A DNA stretch of 64,000 nucleotides from an uncultured Propionibacterium sp. (GCA_938036835.1 CALHWB010000005.1:60913-124912); one strand, 5' to 3'; positions 34,520 through 45,789 are shown, numbered from the stretch's first letter. Made by a program: numbers and translations. Notes: a model not told the origin generated them from the sequence alone.

Positions 34520-35185
34520 ATGGCTGATCAGATGTACAGGGCCTTGGCACGGGTATTCGGCATTGTGCTTCCATTGGGTGGCCTGGGAGCCATTATCGGA
34601 GGAGACTTCGCCCACCGCTTCGTGGCCGACCAGTTGGGCGCCGAGGCGATCACCATGCCTCATGACGAGCTGATTGACAAGGAGCTTGGCTTTGGCGGCA
34701 TCACCGAGCAGGATGCCGCGCTATTGCGTCCGCACGCCGGGCTGACGCTCAGTACCGGACCCCAGGCGCGCATCTACGCCGATCATTATGTGCTGGCGCA
34801 CATGAAGGTGGCCGCCGCCCAGGCCGGTGTGCCGGAGGCCCAGGCGACCTATGCGGGCGTGGGCGATCTAGCCGCGGCCCGGACTCGTGAACTCAAGAAC
34901 GAACTGCGGGCCGTGCACCCGGGTCTGGGGCCAGGAGAAATAGCCGGGCTTGCCAAAGCCGAAATCGGTGATCCCGACACCGAGTTCGAGACCGCGCGTG
35001 AGGTGGCCGCGCTGAACAAGCTGCAGGCCGAGAACTTCTTCATGGGCAACGCCATTCGTGGCATGCTGCTTAACGGCTATGGCTGGTGGCTGGTCGGCCA
35101 GGTGGCCCGGGTCGCCGGTCTGGCGTGCGTAACCGTCGGAGCCGTTCTGGCCGGATTCGGCTTCGCGCCCCGCCGCCGAAGCTGA
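34520..35185 (+). CDS. Membrane-anchored protein of unknown function
   Basis: A 221-residue protein with a hydrophobic N-terminal segment (VFGIVLPLGGLGAIIGG, about residues 13-30), a mostly hydrophilic middle rich in Ala and Glu, and a C-terminal membrane segment (VARVAGLACVTVGAVLAGFGF). I do not recognise the family. ATG 34520 is preceded by GGGAAGGGAA. It lies between rpsT and lepA, where small membrane proteins occur in related genomes. Confidence 0.65.
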   Translation: MADQMYRALARVFGIVLPLGGLGAIIGGDFAHRFVADQLGAEAITMPHDELIDKELGFGGITEQDAALLRPHAGLTLSTGPQARIYADHYVLAHMKVAAAQAGVPEAQATYAGVGDLAAARTRELKNELRAVHPGLGPGEIAGLAKAEIGDPDTEFETAREVAALNKLQAENFFMGNAIRGMLLNGYGWWLVGQVARVAGLACVTVGAVLAGFGFAPRRRS

Positions 35186-35302
35186 CCGGATCGGGATATC
35201 TGCCAGCCCGCTGCGCCTGATTGGGCTGGGACACTATTTACATGCGAAAATAGGAATTGGCGCAGTGCGCCACACCATCGCACCAAGCCGACTGGAAGCT
35301 GA

Positions 35303-37132
<1,830 letters not shown>

Positions 37133-37141
<9 letters not shown>

Positions 37142-37209
37142 CCCGGGCTTGCCCCGGCAGGCGGCAGGGATATTGCCGGGACGGGCGAGCTACGCCCGGG
37201 TCAGCCGCG
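37133..37209. terminator. Compound terminator built partly from the lepA 3' end
   Basis: CGCGGCTGACCCGGGC (37133-37148, which includes the lepA stop) is repeated as its exact complement at 37194-37209. Inside the 45-nt loop a second stem (CCGGCA/TGCCGG) can form. It lies between the convergent lepA and lipoprotein genes and should stop transcripts both ways. Confidence 0.75.
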
Positions 37210-37257
37210 CCGGCCGGGGCAGCCGCCGGATGGATACCGGCAAGCCACCCCGGACGT

Positions 37258-38328
37258 TCACCGGGGATCGGTCAGGAAGAACTCCTCGGACGGCACTCGA
37301 CCACCGATGATGCCTGGGTTCAGGGTAGCCAGGCGAGTGTAGAAGTCCGTCAGTTCATCTCGGGCGTTTGCCGCCGGCACCACCTCAAGTTGCAGGCGCG
37401 GGATCACTTGGGTGACGATCGGGCCGGGTACCGAGGTGGCTTCCGAGATTCGCTGCACGATGGCCTCGCCGGCCTGGTTGACCTCGTTCACCGCGGATTC
37501 AAGGTCGTCCAGGATCGCTCCTAACAGCTTGGTTTGTTCAGCGATCCCGGTAGGTACCACGATCCCGGCCATCGGGAAGCGGGGCTGGGCTCCGGTGACT
37601 TGAGCCCAGATCTGTTGCAGATCGATGACTCTGGCCGCCTGGCGCCCTTGGGCGGTGGCCTGGCTGAGCGCCATCGTCACGGCGTGTTCGGGCAGTACCG
37701 CCCAGTCGATCGCACCCCGGACAAAGGTGGTTAGCAGTTCCTGGGTATCGTTGAACGGCACGATCTCCAGTTCGCTGACGTCAATGCCCTGCTGGCCGAG
37801 CAGGTAGCGGAACACCAGATCAGGCATGTTATTCGGCAGCGGAACCCCGATGCGGACGCCCCGCAACACGCCCAGGTCATTGGTCGGAGCGTCGGCGGGC
37901 CCGGCGACGTAAAGCATCCCCCACACCGTGATCGCGGCCAGTCGAAGGTCGGCACCCTTGTTGAACAGGTTGGCACTGACATAGGACGGTGCGGCTGCGA
38001 CATCGGTGCCGTTGTTGAGCAGCAGTGAGGTCAACACATCCACCGAAGCCCAGGTCTCCACCTGGACCTTGCCCACCAGGCCGGACGATTCGAGTTGGTG
38101 CCCGAAGGCGAGCATCGGCGCGGCGAAGGCGAGTGTCGAAGGAATATGCACCCGTAGCTGCTCCAGCGGTGTGACTGTTTCCGAGGCGCCCGTGGCAGCG
38201 CTCGGACTCGCGGGTGAATTCGATGTGGACGATGGCGAATCACCTGTTGTGCTACCGCAACCAACCAGACTGGTCACGCCCGCCAGGCCACCCCAGATCA
38301 GCAGATTGCGGCGGCTCAACTTCATCAT
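37258..38328 (-). CDS. Tat-type substrate-binding lipoprotein of the iron-box ABC operon
   Basis: A 356-residue protein with a twin-arginine-like signal (KLSRRNLLIWGGLAGV) ending in the lipobox SLVGC. The rest is the SsuA/ThiY/NMT1-type binding fold: an N-terminal LRVHIPSTLAFAAPMLA, DVAAAPSYVSANLF and the hinge-side RGVRIGVPLPNNMPDLV. A nitrate/sulfonate/taurine-like fold often binds small organic compounds. Its start overlaps the methyltransferase stop by 4 bp. The ligand is unknown; iron control suggests a metal-related compound. Confidence 0.82.
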   Translation of the reverse strand: MMKLSRRNLLIWGGLAGVTSLVGCGSTTGDSPSSTSNSPASPSAATGASETVTPLEQLRVHIPSTLAFAAPMLAFGHQLESSGLVGKVQVETWASVDVLTSLLLNNGTDVAAAPSYVSANLFNKGADLRLAAITVWGMLYVAGPADAPTNDLGVLRGVRIGVPLPNNMPDLVFRYLLGQQGIDVSELEIVPFNDTQELLTTFVRGAIDWAVLPEHAVTMALSQATAQGRQAARVIDLQQIWAQVTGAQPRFPMAGIVVPTGIAEQTKLLGAILDDLESAVNEVNQAGEAIVQRISEATSVPGPIVTQVIPRLQLEVVPAANARDELTDFYTRLATLNPGIIGGRVPSEEFFLTDPR

Positions 38329-39242
38329 GCCGTGGACTCACTTTCGATTGTTTCGGCCTGGGCCGCGGCTTCGGCTGGGGCCACAGGCCGGTCGTTGGCG
38401 CTGTCTAACGTGGCTGGTTTGCGCAATACCATTGAGATCGCGGCGAGGTTTTGCCGGTTTGCGCGGAAAACCTGGCGCATCGCCATGATCCGGCGCCGGG
38501 CTGCGGGATTGCGGCGCACATTGTTGAAGAACCGCAGCGCTCCGAGCAGCCCCTCGTCGGCGATGATCCGGCTGGGCTCGATCAGGCGCATTTCTGCGTT
38601 GCCCAACCATTCGACCTCGAATCCGGCGGTGGTCAGCACCGCGGTCCAGTCCTTGTTAGTCAGCGGACGCGCCCCAACCTTGATCGTCCGGGACAGTGCC
38701 TTTGAGATCTGGTCGACGACCGTTTGGTTGACATCGTCGGGACGTAGCGACAGCTCATGTATCGCCCAGCGGCCACCCGGCTTCAGCACCCGGAAAACCT
38801 CATCGGCGATCTTTGCCTTGTCGGCCGCGGATTGCATGGTCAGCATGGCTTCGCTGATCACGGCGTCGGCGCTAGCCTCGTCTAGGCCGGTGGCCCGGGC
38901 GTCACCTTCGCGGCATTGCGCATCGTGCTTGCCGGTCAGGATGCCTGTTAGCTGTTCCCGGGCCTCTGCATTGGGTTCCACTCCGGTGTAGGTGGCGTAG
39001 TCCCCGCTTAGGACGAGCTCGGCGGTCCGGCCGATACCGGGCCCCAATTCCACCACCCGATCTGTCTGGGTTAAGGCGAGCTTGGTAAGCATCCGGCGGG
39101 TGAGTTCGATGCCGCCGGGACGAAGCACCCGCTTGCCCATCTTCGCCAACAACCAGTGACCGGCAGCGCGATGTTCTTCGGAAGTGGTCGGGCCGGGCGC
39201 GTCGCCGGCTGGCGGCTGGGAGTTCTCGGTGGTACCGGTCAT
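38325..39242 (-). CDS. Class I SAM-dependent methyltransferase in the iron-box operon
   Basis: A 305-residue protein. Motif I is VVELGPGIGRTAELVL, motif II TGVEPN, and motif IV-V ADAVISEAMLTMQSAADK; this is a UbiE-like core followed by a basic C-terminal helix (RRIMAMRQVFRANRQNLAAI) and an acidic tail. The start at 39242 overlaps the permease stop (ATGA). Being locked by overlaps to both the permease and the binding protein, it must serve the same pathway. The substrate is unknown. Confidence 0.82.
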   Translation of the reverse strand: MTGTTENSQPPAGDAPGPTTSEEHRAAGHWLLAKMGKRVLRPGGIELTRRMLTKLALTQTDRVVELGPGIGRTAELVLSGDYATYTGVEPNAEAREQLTGILTGKHDAQCREGDARATGLDEASADAVISEAMLTMQSAADKAKIADEVFRVLKPGGRWAIHELSLRPDDVNQTVVDQISKALSRTIKVGARPLTNKDWTAVLTTAGFEVEWLGNAEMRLIEPSRIIADEGLLGALRFFNNVRRNPAARRRIMAMRQVFRANRQNLAAISMVLRKPATLDSANDRPVAPAEAAAQAETIESESTA

Positions 39243-40027
39243 GTGGCGATTCCTTTCAACTGGGGCTGTCGCTCTGCATTCGACAGGCGTCGACGCAGCG
39301 GTGTGAGGATGAGAAGCTCGAAAAGCAGCGTTAAGCAGGCCAATACCAGGGCGAATGCGAAGACATCGGCGGTTTCTAGGTTGCTGCGGGCTCGCTGGAG
39401 TTGGGCGCCCAACCCGGTGGCCGTGGCTAGCAGCTCGGCCATCACGCTGACCCGTAAGGATTGCCCGGCTGCCACGGTGACCGCGGACAACACCGGTGGC
39501 AGCACCGCGGGTGCCACCACATGCCGCCAACGCCATCTAGGTGGCTTACCGAATGCCCGGGCCATCTCAAGCAATTCCGGGTCCACCTGGCCGATCGCGT
39601 CCCGGGTGGTGGTGGTCAGCAGGGGTATGGTGACCAGGGCGACCACCAGCACGACCACGGCTGCGGTCGGGCCGAAGGCGAGCATCCCAATGACCACGAT
39701 GACGATTGGCGGCACCGCCATCAGCAGGGCCAGCCAGGAGCGACTGAGGGCGTCCACCAGGCGGCTGCTCGCGCACAGGGCACCCCAGGCGATGCTCACC
39801 ATGGCGGCGATCAGTAGCCCGCTGCCGGTGCGCAGCACGGTCACCCATAGGGGCGACCAGAGCCGCCCACCGGTGGCCAGCGACCGCAGGGCCTGCCAGG
39901 TAGATCCCGGGCCGGGCAACACGTAGGCGGGTTGGCTACTGGCGACCCACCACCACAAGGCCAGCAGCACCAGCAGCCCGGTGGCCACCGCCCATCCGCG
40001 GGAATTTACGATCAAGCCAGTGTCCAA
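39239..40027 (-). CDS. ABC permease (SsuC/TauC type) of the iron-box operon
   Basis: A 262-residue permease with six membrane segments and the EAA-like loop ELLEMARAFGKPPRWRWRHVVAP. It belongs to the BPD-type permeases that pair with SsuA/ThiY-type binding proteins. The start overlaps the ATPase stop by 16 bp. Confidence 0.88.
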   Translation of the reverse strand: MDTGLIVNSRGWAVATGLLVLLALWWWVASSQPAYVLPGPGSTWQALRSLATGGRLWSPLWVTVLRTGSGLLIAAMVSIAWGALCASSRLVDALSRSWLALLMAVPPIVIVVIGMLAFGPTAAVVVLVVALVTIPLLTTTTRDAIGQVDPELLEMARAFGKPPRWRWRHVVAPAVLPPVLSAVTVAAGQSLRVSVMAELLATATGLGAQLQRARSNLETADVFAFALVLACLTLLFELLILTPLRRRLSNAERQPQLKGIAT

Positions 40028-40662
40028 TCGCCGGGATGGCCGAACAGGCGTAGCCGGCTGGTGCCGATCAGTTCTGCCTCGTGCAGGTCATGGGTCACCC
40101 AGACCGTGGCGATCTGTTCGGTGGTCACGATCTGGAGTAGCTGTTGGCGCAGACCGGCCGCGAGTTCGCGATCCAGGGCCGAGAACGGCTCGTCGACCAG
40201 CAGCAGCCGGGGTCTGGTTATCATGGCCCGGGCGATCGCGGCACGTTGTCGCATGCCGCCGGACAACTGGGCCGGGTACAACTCTGTGGCATCGGATAAT
40301 CCGACCCGTTCCAGCCAGTCTTCGGCATCGAACAGGGCCGTGAGCGGGTCAGCGGCGAACAGGACCAGGTTCTGCAAGATCGAATACCAGGGCAGGAGTC
40401 TGGGTTCCTGAAAGACCTGGGCCAGTCCCGGGTGACGTCGCACCGATCCGCCGGTGGCCTCGGCGGTACCGGCGATGGTTCGCAGCAGGGTGGTCTTGCC
40501 GCAACCGGAAACACCGGTGACCGTGAGTATCTCGCCGGGATTTAAGCGTAGTCGTAGCTGGTCGATCAGTCGCAGGCCGCGTCGGCAGATGGTTAGATCG
40601 GCGATCTCGAGTGGCACCGCGTTCGGGTCGGGCAGGCCGCGGACGATCGTCCGGTGGGACAT
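40012..40662 (-). CDS. ABC ATPase of the iron-box operon
   Basis: A compact 216-residue ATPase with Walker A GVSGCGKTT, signature LSGGMRQRAAIARAM, Walker B LLLVDEPFSALD and switch VTHDLHEA, the SsuB/NrtD class. ATG 40662 follows the cupin stop by 11 bp. Longer in-frame extension upstream is only antisense to the cupin gene and is not protein-like. Confidence 0.88.
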   Translation of the reverse strand: MSHRTIVRGLPDPNAVPLEIADLTICRRGLRLIDQLRLRLNPGEILTVTGVSGCGKTTLLRTIAGTAEATGGSVRRHPGLAQVFQEPRLLPWYSILQNLVLFAADPLTALFDAEDWLERVGLSDATELYPAQLSGGMRQRAAIARAMITRPRLLLVDEPFSALDRELAAGLRQQLLQIVTTEQIATVWVTHDLHEAELIGTSRLRLFGHPGDWTLA

Positions 40663-40673
40663 GGCGATGGCTG

Positions 40674-41018
40674 TCAGAGTGCCGCCTTCGGGTCGACCAT
40701 TACCAGATGCAGCCGGCACTTGGTTCGTGCGGTCAGGGCGTGGGGTTCGTTGGGTGCCAGATAGATGACGTCGCCTGCGCGCATGTCGTGTATCTTGCCG
40801 GCCACGGAGAAGTCCATTTCGCCTTCCAACAACGTGCACACGACAGCCCGGGGGGAGGCATGCTCGGTGAGTAGCTGTCCCGTGTCGAAAGTGAAGATCA
40901 CCACGCGCAGCAGAGGATTGTTAACCGCGACCCGGGAGGTGGTCGATTCGGCGACTACGGGTAGTTCTTCGGTGAGGCTCAGGACGACTTTTGACTCGGT
41001 GACCGTTGTCTCGCTCAT
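40674..41018 (-). CDS. Cupin protein, first gene of the iron-box operon
   Basis: A 114-residue single-domain cupin: motif 1 around HASPRAVVCTLLEGEMDF and motif 2 IYLAPNEPHALTA. The usual metal-binding His pair is only partly kept, so it may bind a ligand without metal. The iron box lies directly before the start codon and there is no ribosome-binding site, implying a leaderless mRNA. It might sense or bind the transported compound. Confidence 0.78.
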   Translation of the reverse strand: MSETTVTESKVVLSLTEELPVVAESTTSRVAVNNPLLRVVIFTFDTGQLLTEHASPRAVVCTLLEGEMDFSVAGKIHDMRAGDVIYLAPNEPHALTARTKCRLHLVMVDPKAAL

Positions 41019-41021
41019 GGA

Positions 41022-41041
41022 CTTAGGTTAGCCTAAGCGTG
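41022..41041. promoter_or_regulatory. DtxR/IdeR-type iron box
   Basis: TTAGGTTAGCCTAA at 41023-41036 matches the left 14 bases of the DtxR consensus, 15 of 19 overall, with a 6-bp palindrome CTTAGG-TTAG-CCTAAG. It ends 4 bp from the cupin ATG on the minus strand and overlaps its likely -10 (TAGGCT). Iron-bound DtxR would block this promoter. It is also about 120 bp upstream of the divergent hemW. Confidence 0.72.
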
Positions 41042-41159
41042 TTCGAGACGGTCAAGTCACAGCCGGCTCGGGCAGGTTGCCACAAGTGGGCCTGGACGCG
41101 GGGTTTCGTCCGGGCCCACGAATTGTTTAATGGCTTGCGGGCACGTACTCTTTCAGATC

Positions 41160-42371
41160 ATGCCGTCAGCACCGCCATCGGGTGATCCAGCACCCCCCGA
41201 CGGTATGCTGCCCGTCTCGGCCATCGCCGAACTCGGCATGCGCGACCTGGGCTGCTATGTGCATGTGCCCTTCTGCCGAGCGCGCTGTGGGTATTGCGAT
41301 TTCAACACCTATATTCCCGATCGGCTAGGTGCCGGGGCAGACCCGCAGGCCTGGCAGGTGGCGGTTGGACAGGAGGTGGCTCTGGCCCGGCGGGTGCTGG
41401 GTGCGAGTTGCCCACCCGCGGCCACCGTCTTTTTCGGCGGCGGTACCCCGTCGTTGCTGGCACCGGCCCAGTTGATCCGCGTGCTGGAGCAGCTAGCCGA
41501 TTATCCGGGCATCGCACCCGATGCGGAGATCACCTTGGAGGCGAATCCCGAGACTCTCGGGGCAGCCGAGCTCAAGGAGCTGTGTCGGGCCGGTTTTAAC
41601 CGGATCAGCCTGGGCATGCAATCGGCGGTGCCGCGGATCCTGGCCGTATTGGATCGCGGTCATCGGCCCGAGCGGGTGCCGCGAGTGGTGGGCTGGGCCA
41701 GGGAAGCCGGTTTCGCCCAGGTAAGCCTAGATTTGATCTACGGTGCGCCGGGTGAAACGCTGATGGATTGGCGGGTCAGCCTGAATGCCGCGATTCAGGC
41801 CCAGCCGGACCATATCTCGGCCTATGCACTGGTCATTGAGCCCGGCACGGCGTTGGGGCGCAGGCTGACTCGCGGCGAGATCGCTCCGGTGGACGAGGAC
41901 CAGCAGGCCGACAGCTATCTGGTCGCCGAGGACCTGTTGACGGCAGCCGGGTACCGCAACTACGAGATCAGCAACTGGTCGTGCGGGGTAGGCAGCCGTG
42001 CCCGACACAACCTGGCCTACTGGCTGGGAGCCAATTGGTGGGGATTCGGGCCCGGCGCGCACTCCCATGTCGGCGGGGTCCGCTGGTGGAATCTACGTCA
42101 TCCGGCCCGTTACGCGGCGTGTTTGGGTGCCGGTCACAGTCCAGCCCAGGCGCGTGAGGTATTGGGGGCGGAACCCCGCCGTGTGGAGCGCGTCCTGCTG
42201 GAACTGCGACTGGCCGATGGGCTGCCATTGGGGGTGCTCACCGCGTCCGAGCGTGACCGGCTGGCAGACCCGATGGGGCGCGGCCTGATCGAGGTATCCA
42301 CCGAACGCGTCCGGTTGACCCTGGCCGGCCGATTGCTCGCCGATACGGTGGTCCGCGATCTGCTCGATTGA
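41160..42371 (+). CDS. hemW: HemW, heme chaperone (radical SAM family)
   Basis: A 403-residue radical SAM protein with HVPFCRARCGYCDF, holding the CxxxCxxC cluster motif, and FFGGGTPSLL downstream. It belongs to the HemN-like group now known as HemW, which carries heme rather than oxidising coproporphyrinogen. ATG 41160 was chosen over 41130 because MPSAPPSGDPAPPDG resembles starts in related genomes. The iron-regulated operon is divergent from it. Confidence 0.9.
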   Translation: MPSAPPSGDPAPPDGMLPVSAIAELGMRDLGCYVHVPFCRARCGYCDFNTYIPDRLGAGADPQAWQVAVGQEVALARRVLGASCPPAATVFFGGGTPSLLAPAQLIRVLEQLADYPGIAPDAEITLEANPETLGAAELKELCRAGFNRISLGMQSAVPRILAVLDRGHRPERVPRVVGWAREAGFAQVSLDLIYGAPGETLMDWRVSLNAAIQAQPDHISAYALVIEPGTALGRRLTRGEIAPVDEDQQADSYLVAEDLLTAAGYRNYEISNWSCGVGSRARHNLAYWLGANWWGFGPGAHSHVGGVRWWNLRHPARYAACLGAGHSPAQAREVLGAEPRRVERVLLELRLADGLPLGVLTASERDRLADPMGRGLIEVSTERVRLTLAGRLLADTVVRDLLD

Positions 42372-42436
42372 CCTGGCCATCGCACCCGGGTGCGGCCCGC
42401 CGGAAACCGGTACTGCCGACCCCATAGCATGTTTGG

Positions 42437-43300
42437 GTGATTCAGCGACCAGACCGCTATGGCCACGATGTACTCGATCCCCTAGCCGGCCGGGCCAGGC
42501 GGGCGCGCACCCGCGATGTCGTCATGGAATTGGGCATGGTGGTGGAGGACCCGGCGTCGGGTTACGTCGGGGAGATCATGGGCTGGGAGAACGGCCTGGT
42601 CATTCTCGAAGACCGTCGCGGCAAGCGGCGTAGTTTCCCGGTGGGGCCGGGATTCTGGCTGGAAGGGCAGCCGGTGGCCCTGCGCATCCCACCCCGTACC
42701 GGCTCGACTACTAGGAGATATACCGCATCGGGATCGCGGGTCGGTGAGGTACGGGCTGCCCGCGTGGCCCTGCCGAGCAGAATCTACGTAGAGGGTCGTC
42801 ACGATGCCGAACTGGTGGACAAGATCTGGGGGGCCGATCTGCGCCACGTCGGTGTGGTGGTGGAGTATCTGGGCGGCATCGACGATCTGGTGGGTATCGT
42901 GGCCGAGTTCAAACCCGGCCCCGGACGTCGGCTGGGTGTACTGGTCGACCACCTGGTCAGTGGCTCCAAGGAGCAGCGCATCGCCGCCGAGGTTGCCCGC
43001 AGCGGCTACGGCGATCATGTCGCCATCACCGGGCACCGCCATATCGATATCTGGCAGGCGATCAAACCCGAGGTACTCGGCCTACGGGCCTGGCCGAGTG
43101 TGCCGCGCGATGTGGATTTCAAGAAGGGCACCCTGGCCGCCCTCGGGCTGCCGCATCGTGACCAGGCCGATATTGCCCGGGCCTGGCAGTCGATGCTGGC
43201 CAAGGTTCGCACCTTCCGCGACCTAGATACCCGGCTCACCCGGGAGATCGAGAGACTGATCGATTTCGTTACCCAAGATCATCTTGGGGAACTGGACTGA
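42437..43300 (+). CDS. DUF3097 family protein
   Basis: A 287-residue actinobacterial protein with the DUF3097 pattern: an N-terminal beta-rich part (DRRGKRRSFPVGPGFWLEG), then IYVEGRHDAELVDKIWG and LVDHLVSGSKEQRIA, which resemble a Toprim-like fold (EGRHD Glu and DHLV Asp). A nucleic-acid role is suspected but unproven. It starts with GTG 42437 and lies near hemW, as in other Actinobacteria. Confidence 0.85.
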   Translation: MIQRPDRYGHDVLDPLAGRARRARTRDVVMELGMVVEDPASGYVGEIMGWENGLVILEDRRGKRRSFPVGPGFWLEGQPVALRIPPRTGSTTRRYTASGSRVGEVRAARVALPSRIYVEGRHDAELVDKIWGADLRHVGVVVEYLGGIDDLVGIVAEFKPGPGRRLGVLVDHLVSGSKEQRIAAEVARSGYGDHVAITGHRHIDIWQAIKPEVLGLRAWPSVPRDVDFKKGTLAALGLPHRDQADIARAWQSMLAKVRTFRDLDTRLTREIERLIDFVTQDHLGELD

Positions 43301-43358
43301 GTCGCCGGCTTCTGACTGCGGGCAACTCCAACCGGCGTGGGCAGGTATCGTCAAAGCC

Positions 43359-45785
43359 ATGACGAACCAGCAATCGCCTGAGATCGCACCGCTTGCACCC
43401 GAACTGTGGGCTCTGGGCGGCTGGCCGCTGGGAGCCAGCGTAGATCCGTTGGGCGGCCACTGCACCACGTTCGCGGTCTTCGCCGTGAACGCCACCCGCG
43501 TCCAGTTGGAGATCTATCCCGCAGCGCTGGGTGCCGACGCGTCCTTTGTTGTCGAGATGGCACCCAGCGAGGGCGGCATCTGGCGGGCGCAATTGGCGGG
43601 CGTGGGGCCCGGCGACCTGTATGCCTTCCGTTGCTGGGGGCGCAACTGGCCGTACACGCCCGAGTGGACGCCGGGTTCCCTGGCAGGTTTCGGCAGCGAC
43701 CGGGATCCTGATGGCAACCATTTCAACCCCAACAAGGTATTGCTGGATCCCTACGCCCGAGAGATCACCCATGTTCCGCTCAGCCCGCAGGTGGTCGCCG
43801 CCGGCGCCGAACCGGCGGTTTTCGCCACCGGAGGTGGCGACTACCGGGGCCAGCCCCGGCGTAGCGTGGACACCGGGCGTTTTGCCCCTAAGGCGGTGGT
43901 CGTCCACGATCTCACCGATACCGGTCGGCCACCGGCGATACCTGCCGAGGATGCCATCATCTATGAGGCCCATCTGAAGCAGTTTTCGATGCATCCCGCG
44001 GTCTGCACGCTAGGCGATCTGCTGTCCGATCGTCCCGGCTTCGCCGAGGTGCGTAATGTGCCGGCCGAGCTCCGCGGCACCTACGCCGGGGCAGCGTTGC
44101 TGGCGCCCTATCTGCGCGGGCTCGGTATCACCACCTTGGAATTGTTGCCGATTCATGAAACCGATTCCGACCAGGTCGGCGCGATCAACGGGACGACCAA
44201 TAACTGGGGCTATCAGACGATCGGATTCTTCGCGCCCAACCGCGACTATGCTCACGACAAATCCCCCGGCGGGCCCACCCGGGAATTCAAGCAACTGGTC
44301 AAGGCCTATCACGACGCCGGTATCGAGATCTACCTCGATGTGGTGTACAACCACACCGCTGAGGGCGGCAACTGGGACGGCGATGTCGATGCCGCTGGGT
44401 TCACCTGCCTCGGCGGGTTCGCGACCACCCATTACTACGATCTCGATCCCCAGGGTTTCATCATGGACGGGGCAACCGGGTCGGCCAACCAGACCAATTT
44501 CTCCTCGCGGGTGATGTGCGATCTGGTGATGGATTCCCTGATCTACTGGCATGATCGGATGGGCGTGGATGGCTTCCGCTTCGACCTGGCCACCGTGTTG
44601 GGACGCTCGCCCCGCGGCTCGGATCAAAACGATTGGGGCGGCCGGCGGCGCTTCCACAACGCGCATCCTCTGCTGCGGGAAGTGGCCGCACTGGCCGCCG
44701 ACCGAGGTATCGAGGTGATCGCGGAGGCCTGGGATCTATGGGGTTACGAGGTCGGCAACTTCCCATCCGGTTGGGGGGAATGGAATGGCCGTTTCCGGGA
44801 CGCCATGCGCCGCTACCTCAAAGGGGATGGCAATGCCCAGGCATTCATCGAATCCTTCAACGGCGACTGGCTGCACTTCAACGACAACGGCGGACCGCAA
44901 AAGTCGATCAACTTCATCACCGCGCACGATGGCTTCACCATGTTCGACCTGGTGAGCTTCAACCAGAAGGAAAACAACCAGCCCTATCCATTCGGGCCTT
45001 CCGATGGTGGTTCCGACGAAAATAACTCCTGGGATTCCGGTGGCGATCACCGGTTGCGGCGGACCCGTTGGCGAAACAACCTCGTGGTGTTGATGCTGGC
45101 CAGGGGGGTGCCGATGATAGTCAGCGGGGATGAGTATGGCCGCACCCAGAACGGTAACAACAACCCCTGGAATCTGAACACCATCGGTATCTGGAACAAC
45201 TGGGCCCAGATCGCCTCCAATACCCCCACCCGGCTGCCGGTCGATCCCAATGATCCAGGTGTGGGAGCCTATTTCGACGTAGTCGGCCGATGCGATGCGC
45301 CGGAGCGGGTAAATCCGTTGTTCGAGTTCGCCCGATTCGTTACGGGATTGCGTGGCCTCGACCCGACCCTGCGACAGAACACCTGGGGGGCCGGTCAGAT
45401 CGATGAAAACAACGTCAATTACCTGTATTACCGACCCGATCTCTTTGAAGCGCCCGGGCCAGCGGACCGGCAACTCGCCGTGCTGATCAACGGTGCCGGT
45501 ATCGGTGGCACCGACTACCTGGTGATGGTGAATATGCATCATCAGCCGGCCGACTTCCGGGTTCCCGACCAGCCAGACCCGCTGCGACCGGGGCTGAACT
45601 GGCGGCGCATCATAGACACCGCACCCTGGGCGGAGAGCCAGTTCAACAGCTGGGCGGCGACGGACGCCGAGGTGATCACGGAGCATTACATTGTAGAGCC
45701 GTGGTCGATCGCCGTGCTGGCGGCGGCCAATCCGGATTCACCGCTGTTCACCGAACAGTTTTTCGCTGGGCGGATCGGCGTCTGA
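43359..45785 (+). CDS. glgX: Glycogen debranching enzyme (isoamylase-type, GH13)
   Basis: An 808-residue enzyme with an N-terminal CBM48-like domain (TTFAVFAVNATRVQLEIY) and a GH13 barrel. The four conserved regions are visible: DVVYNHTA, GFRFDLATV with the nucleophile Asp, EAWDLWGYEVG with the acid Glu, and NFITAHDG with the third Asp. It removes alpha-1,6 branches from glycogen or limit dextrins. ATG 43359 fits the family start. It lies outside any glg or tre cluster. Confidence 0.9.
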   Translation: MTNQQSPEIAPLAPELWALGGWPLGASVDPLGGHCTTFAVFAVNATRVQLEIYPAALGADASFVVEMAPSEGGIWRAQLAGVGPGDLYAFRCWGRNWPYTPEWTPGSLAGFGSDRDPDGNHFNPNKVLLDPYAREITHVPLSPQVVAAGAEPAVFATGGGDYRGQPRRSVDTGRFAPKAVVVHDLTDTGRPPAIPAEDAIIYEAHLKQFSMHPAVCTLGDLLSDRPGFAEVRNVPAELRGTYAGAALLAPYLRGLGITTLELLPIHETDSDQVGAINGTTNNWGYQTIGFFAPNRDYAHDKSPGGPTREFKQLVKAYHDAGIEIYLDVVYNHTAEGGNWDGDVDAAGFTCLGGFATTHYYDLDPQGFIMDGATGSANQTNFSSRVMCDLVMDSLIYWHDRMGVDGFRFDLATVLGRSPRGSDQNDWGGRRRFHNAHPLLREVAALAADRGIEVIAEAWDLWGYEVGNFPSGWGEWNGRFRDAMRRYLKGDGNAQAFIESFNGDWLHFNDNGGPQKSINFITAHDGFTMFDLVSFNQKENNQPYPFGPSDGGSDENNSWDSGGDHRLRRTRWRNNLVVLMLARGVPMIVSGDEYGRTQNGNNNPWNLNTIGIWNNWAQIASNTPTRLPVDPNDPGVGAYFDVVGRCDAPERVNPLFEFARFVTGLRGLDPTLRQNTWGAGQIDENNVNYLYYRPDLFEAPGPADRQLAVLINGAGIGGTDYLVMVNMHHQPADFRVPDQPDPLRPGLNWRRIIDTAPWAESQFNSWAATDAEVITEHYIVEPWSIAVLAAANPDSPLFTEQFFAGRIGV

Positions 45786-45789
45786 CACA

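Noticed and set aside
41130..41159. Ten-residue extension of HemW
   Set aside because: Sequence at ATG 41160 fits the family start better; the extension has no similarity.
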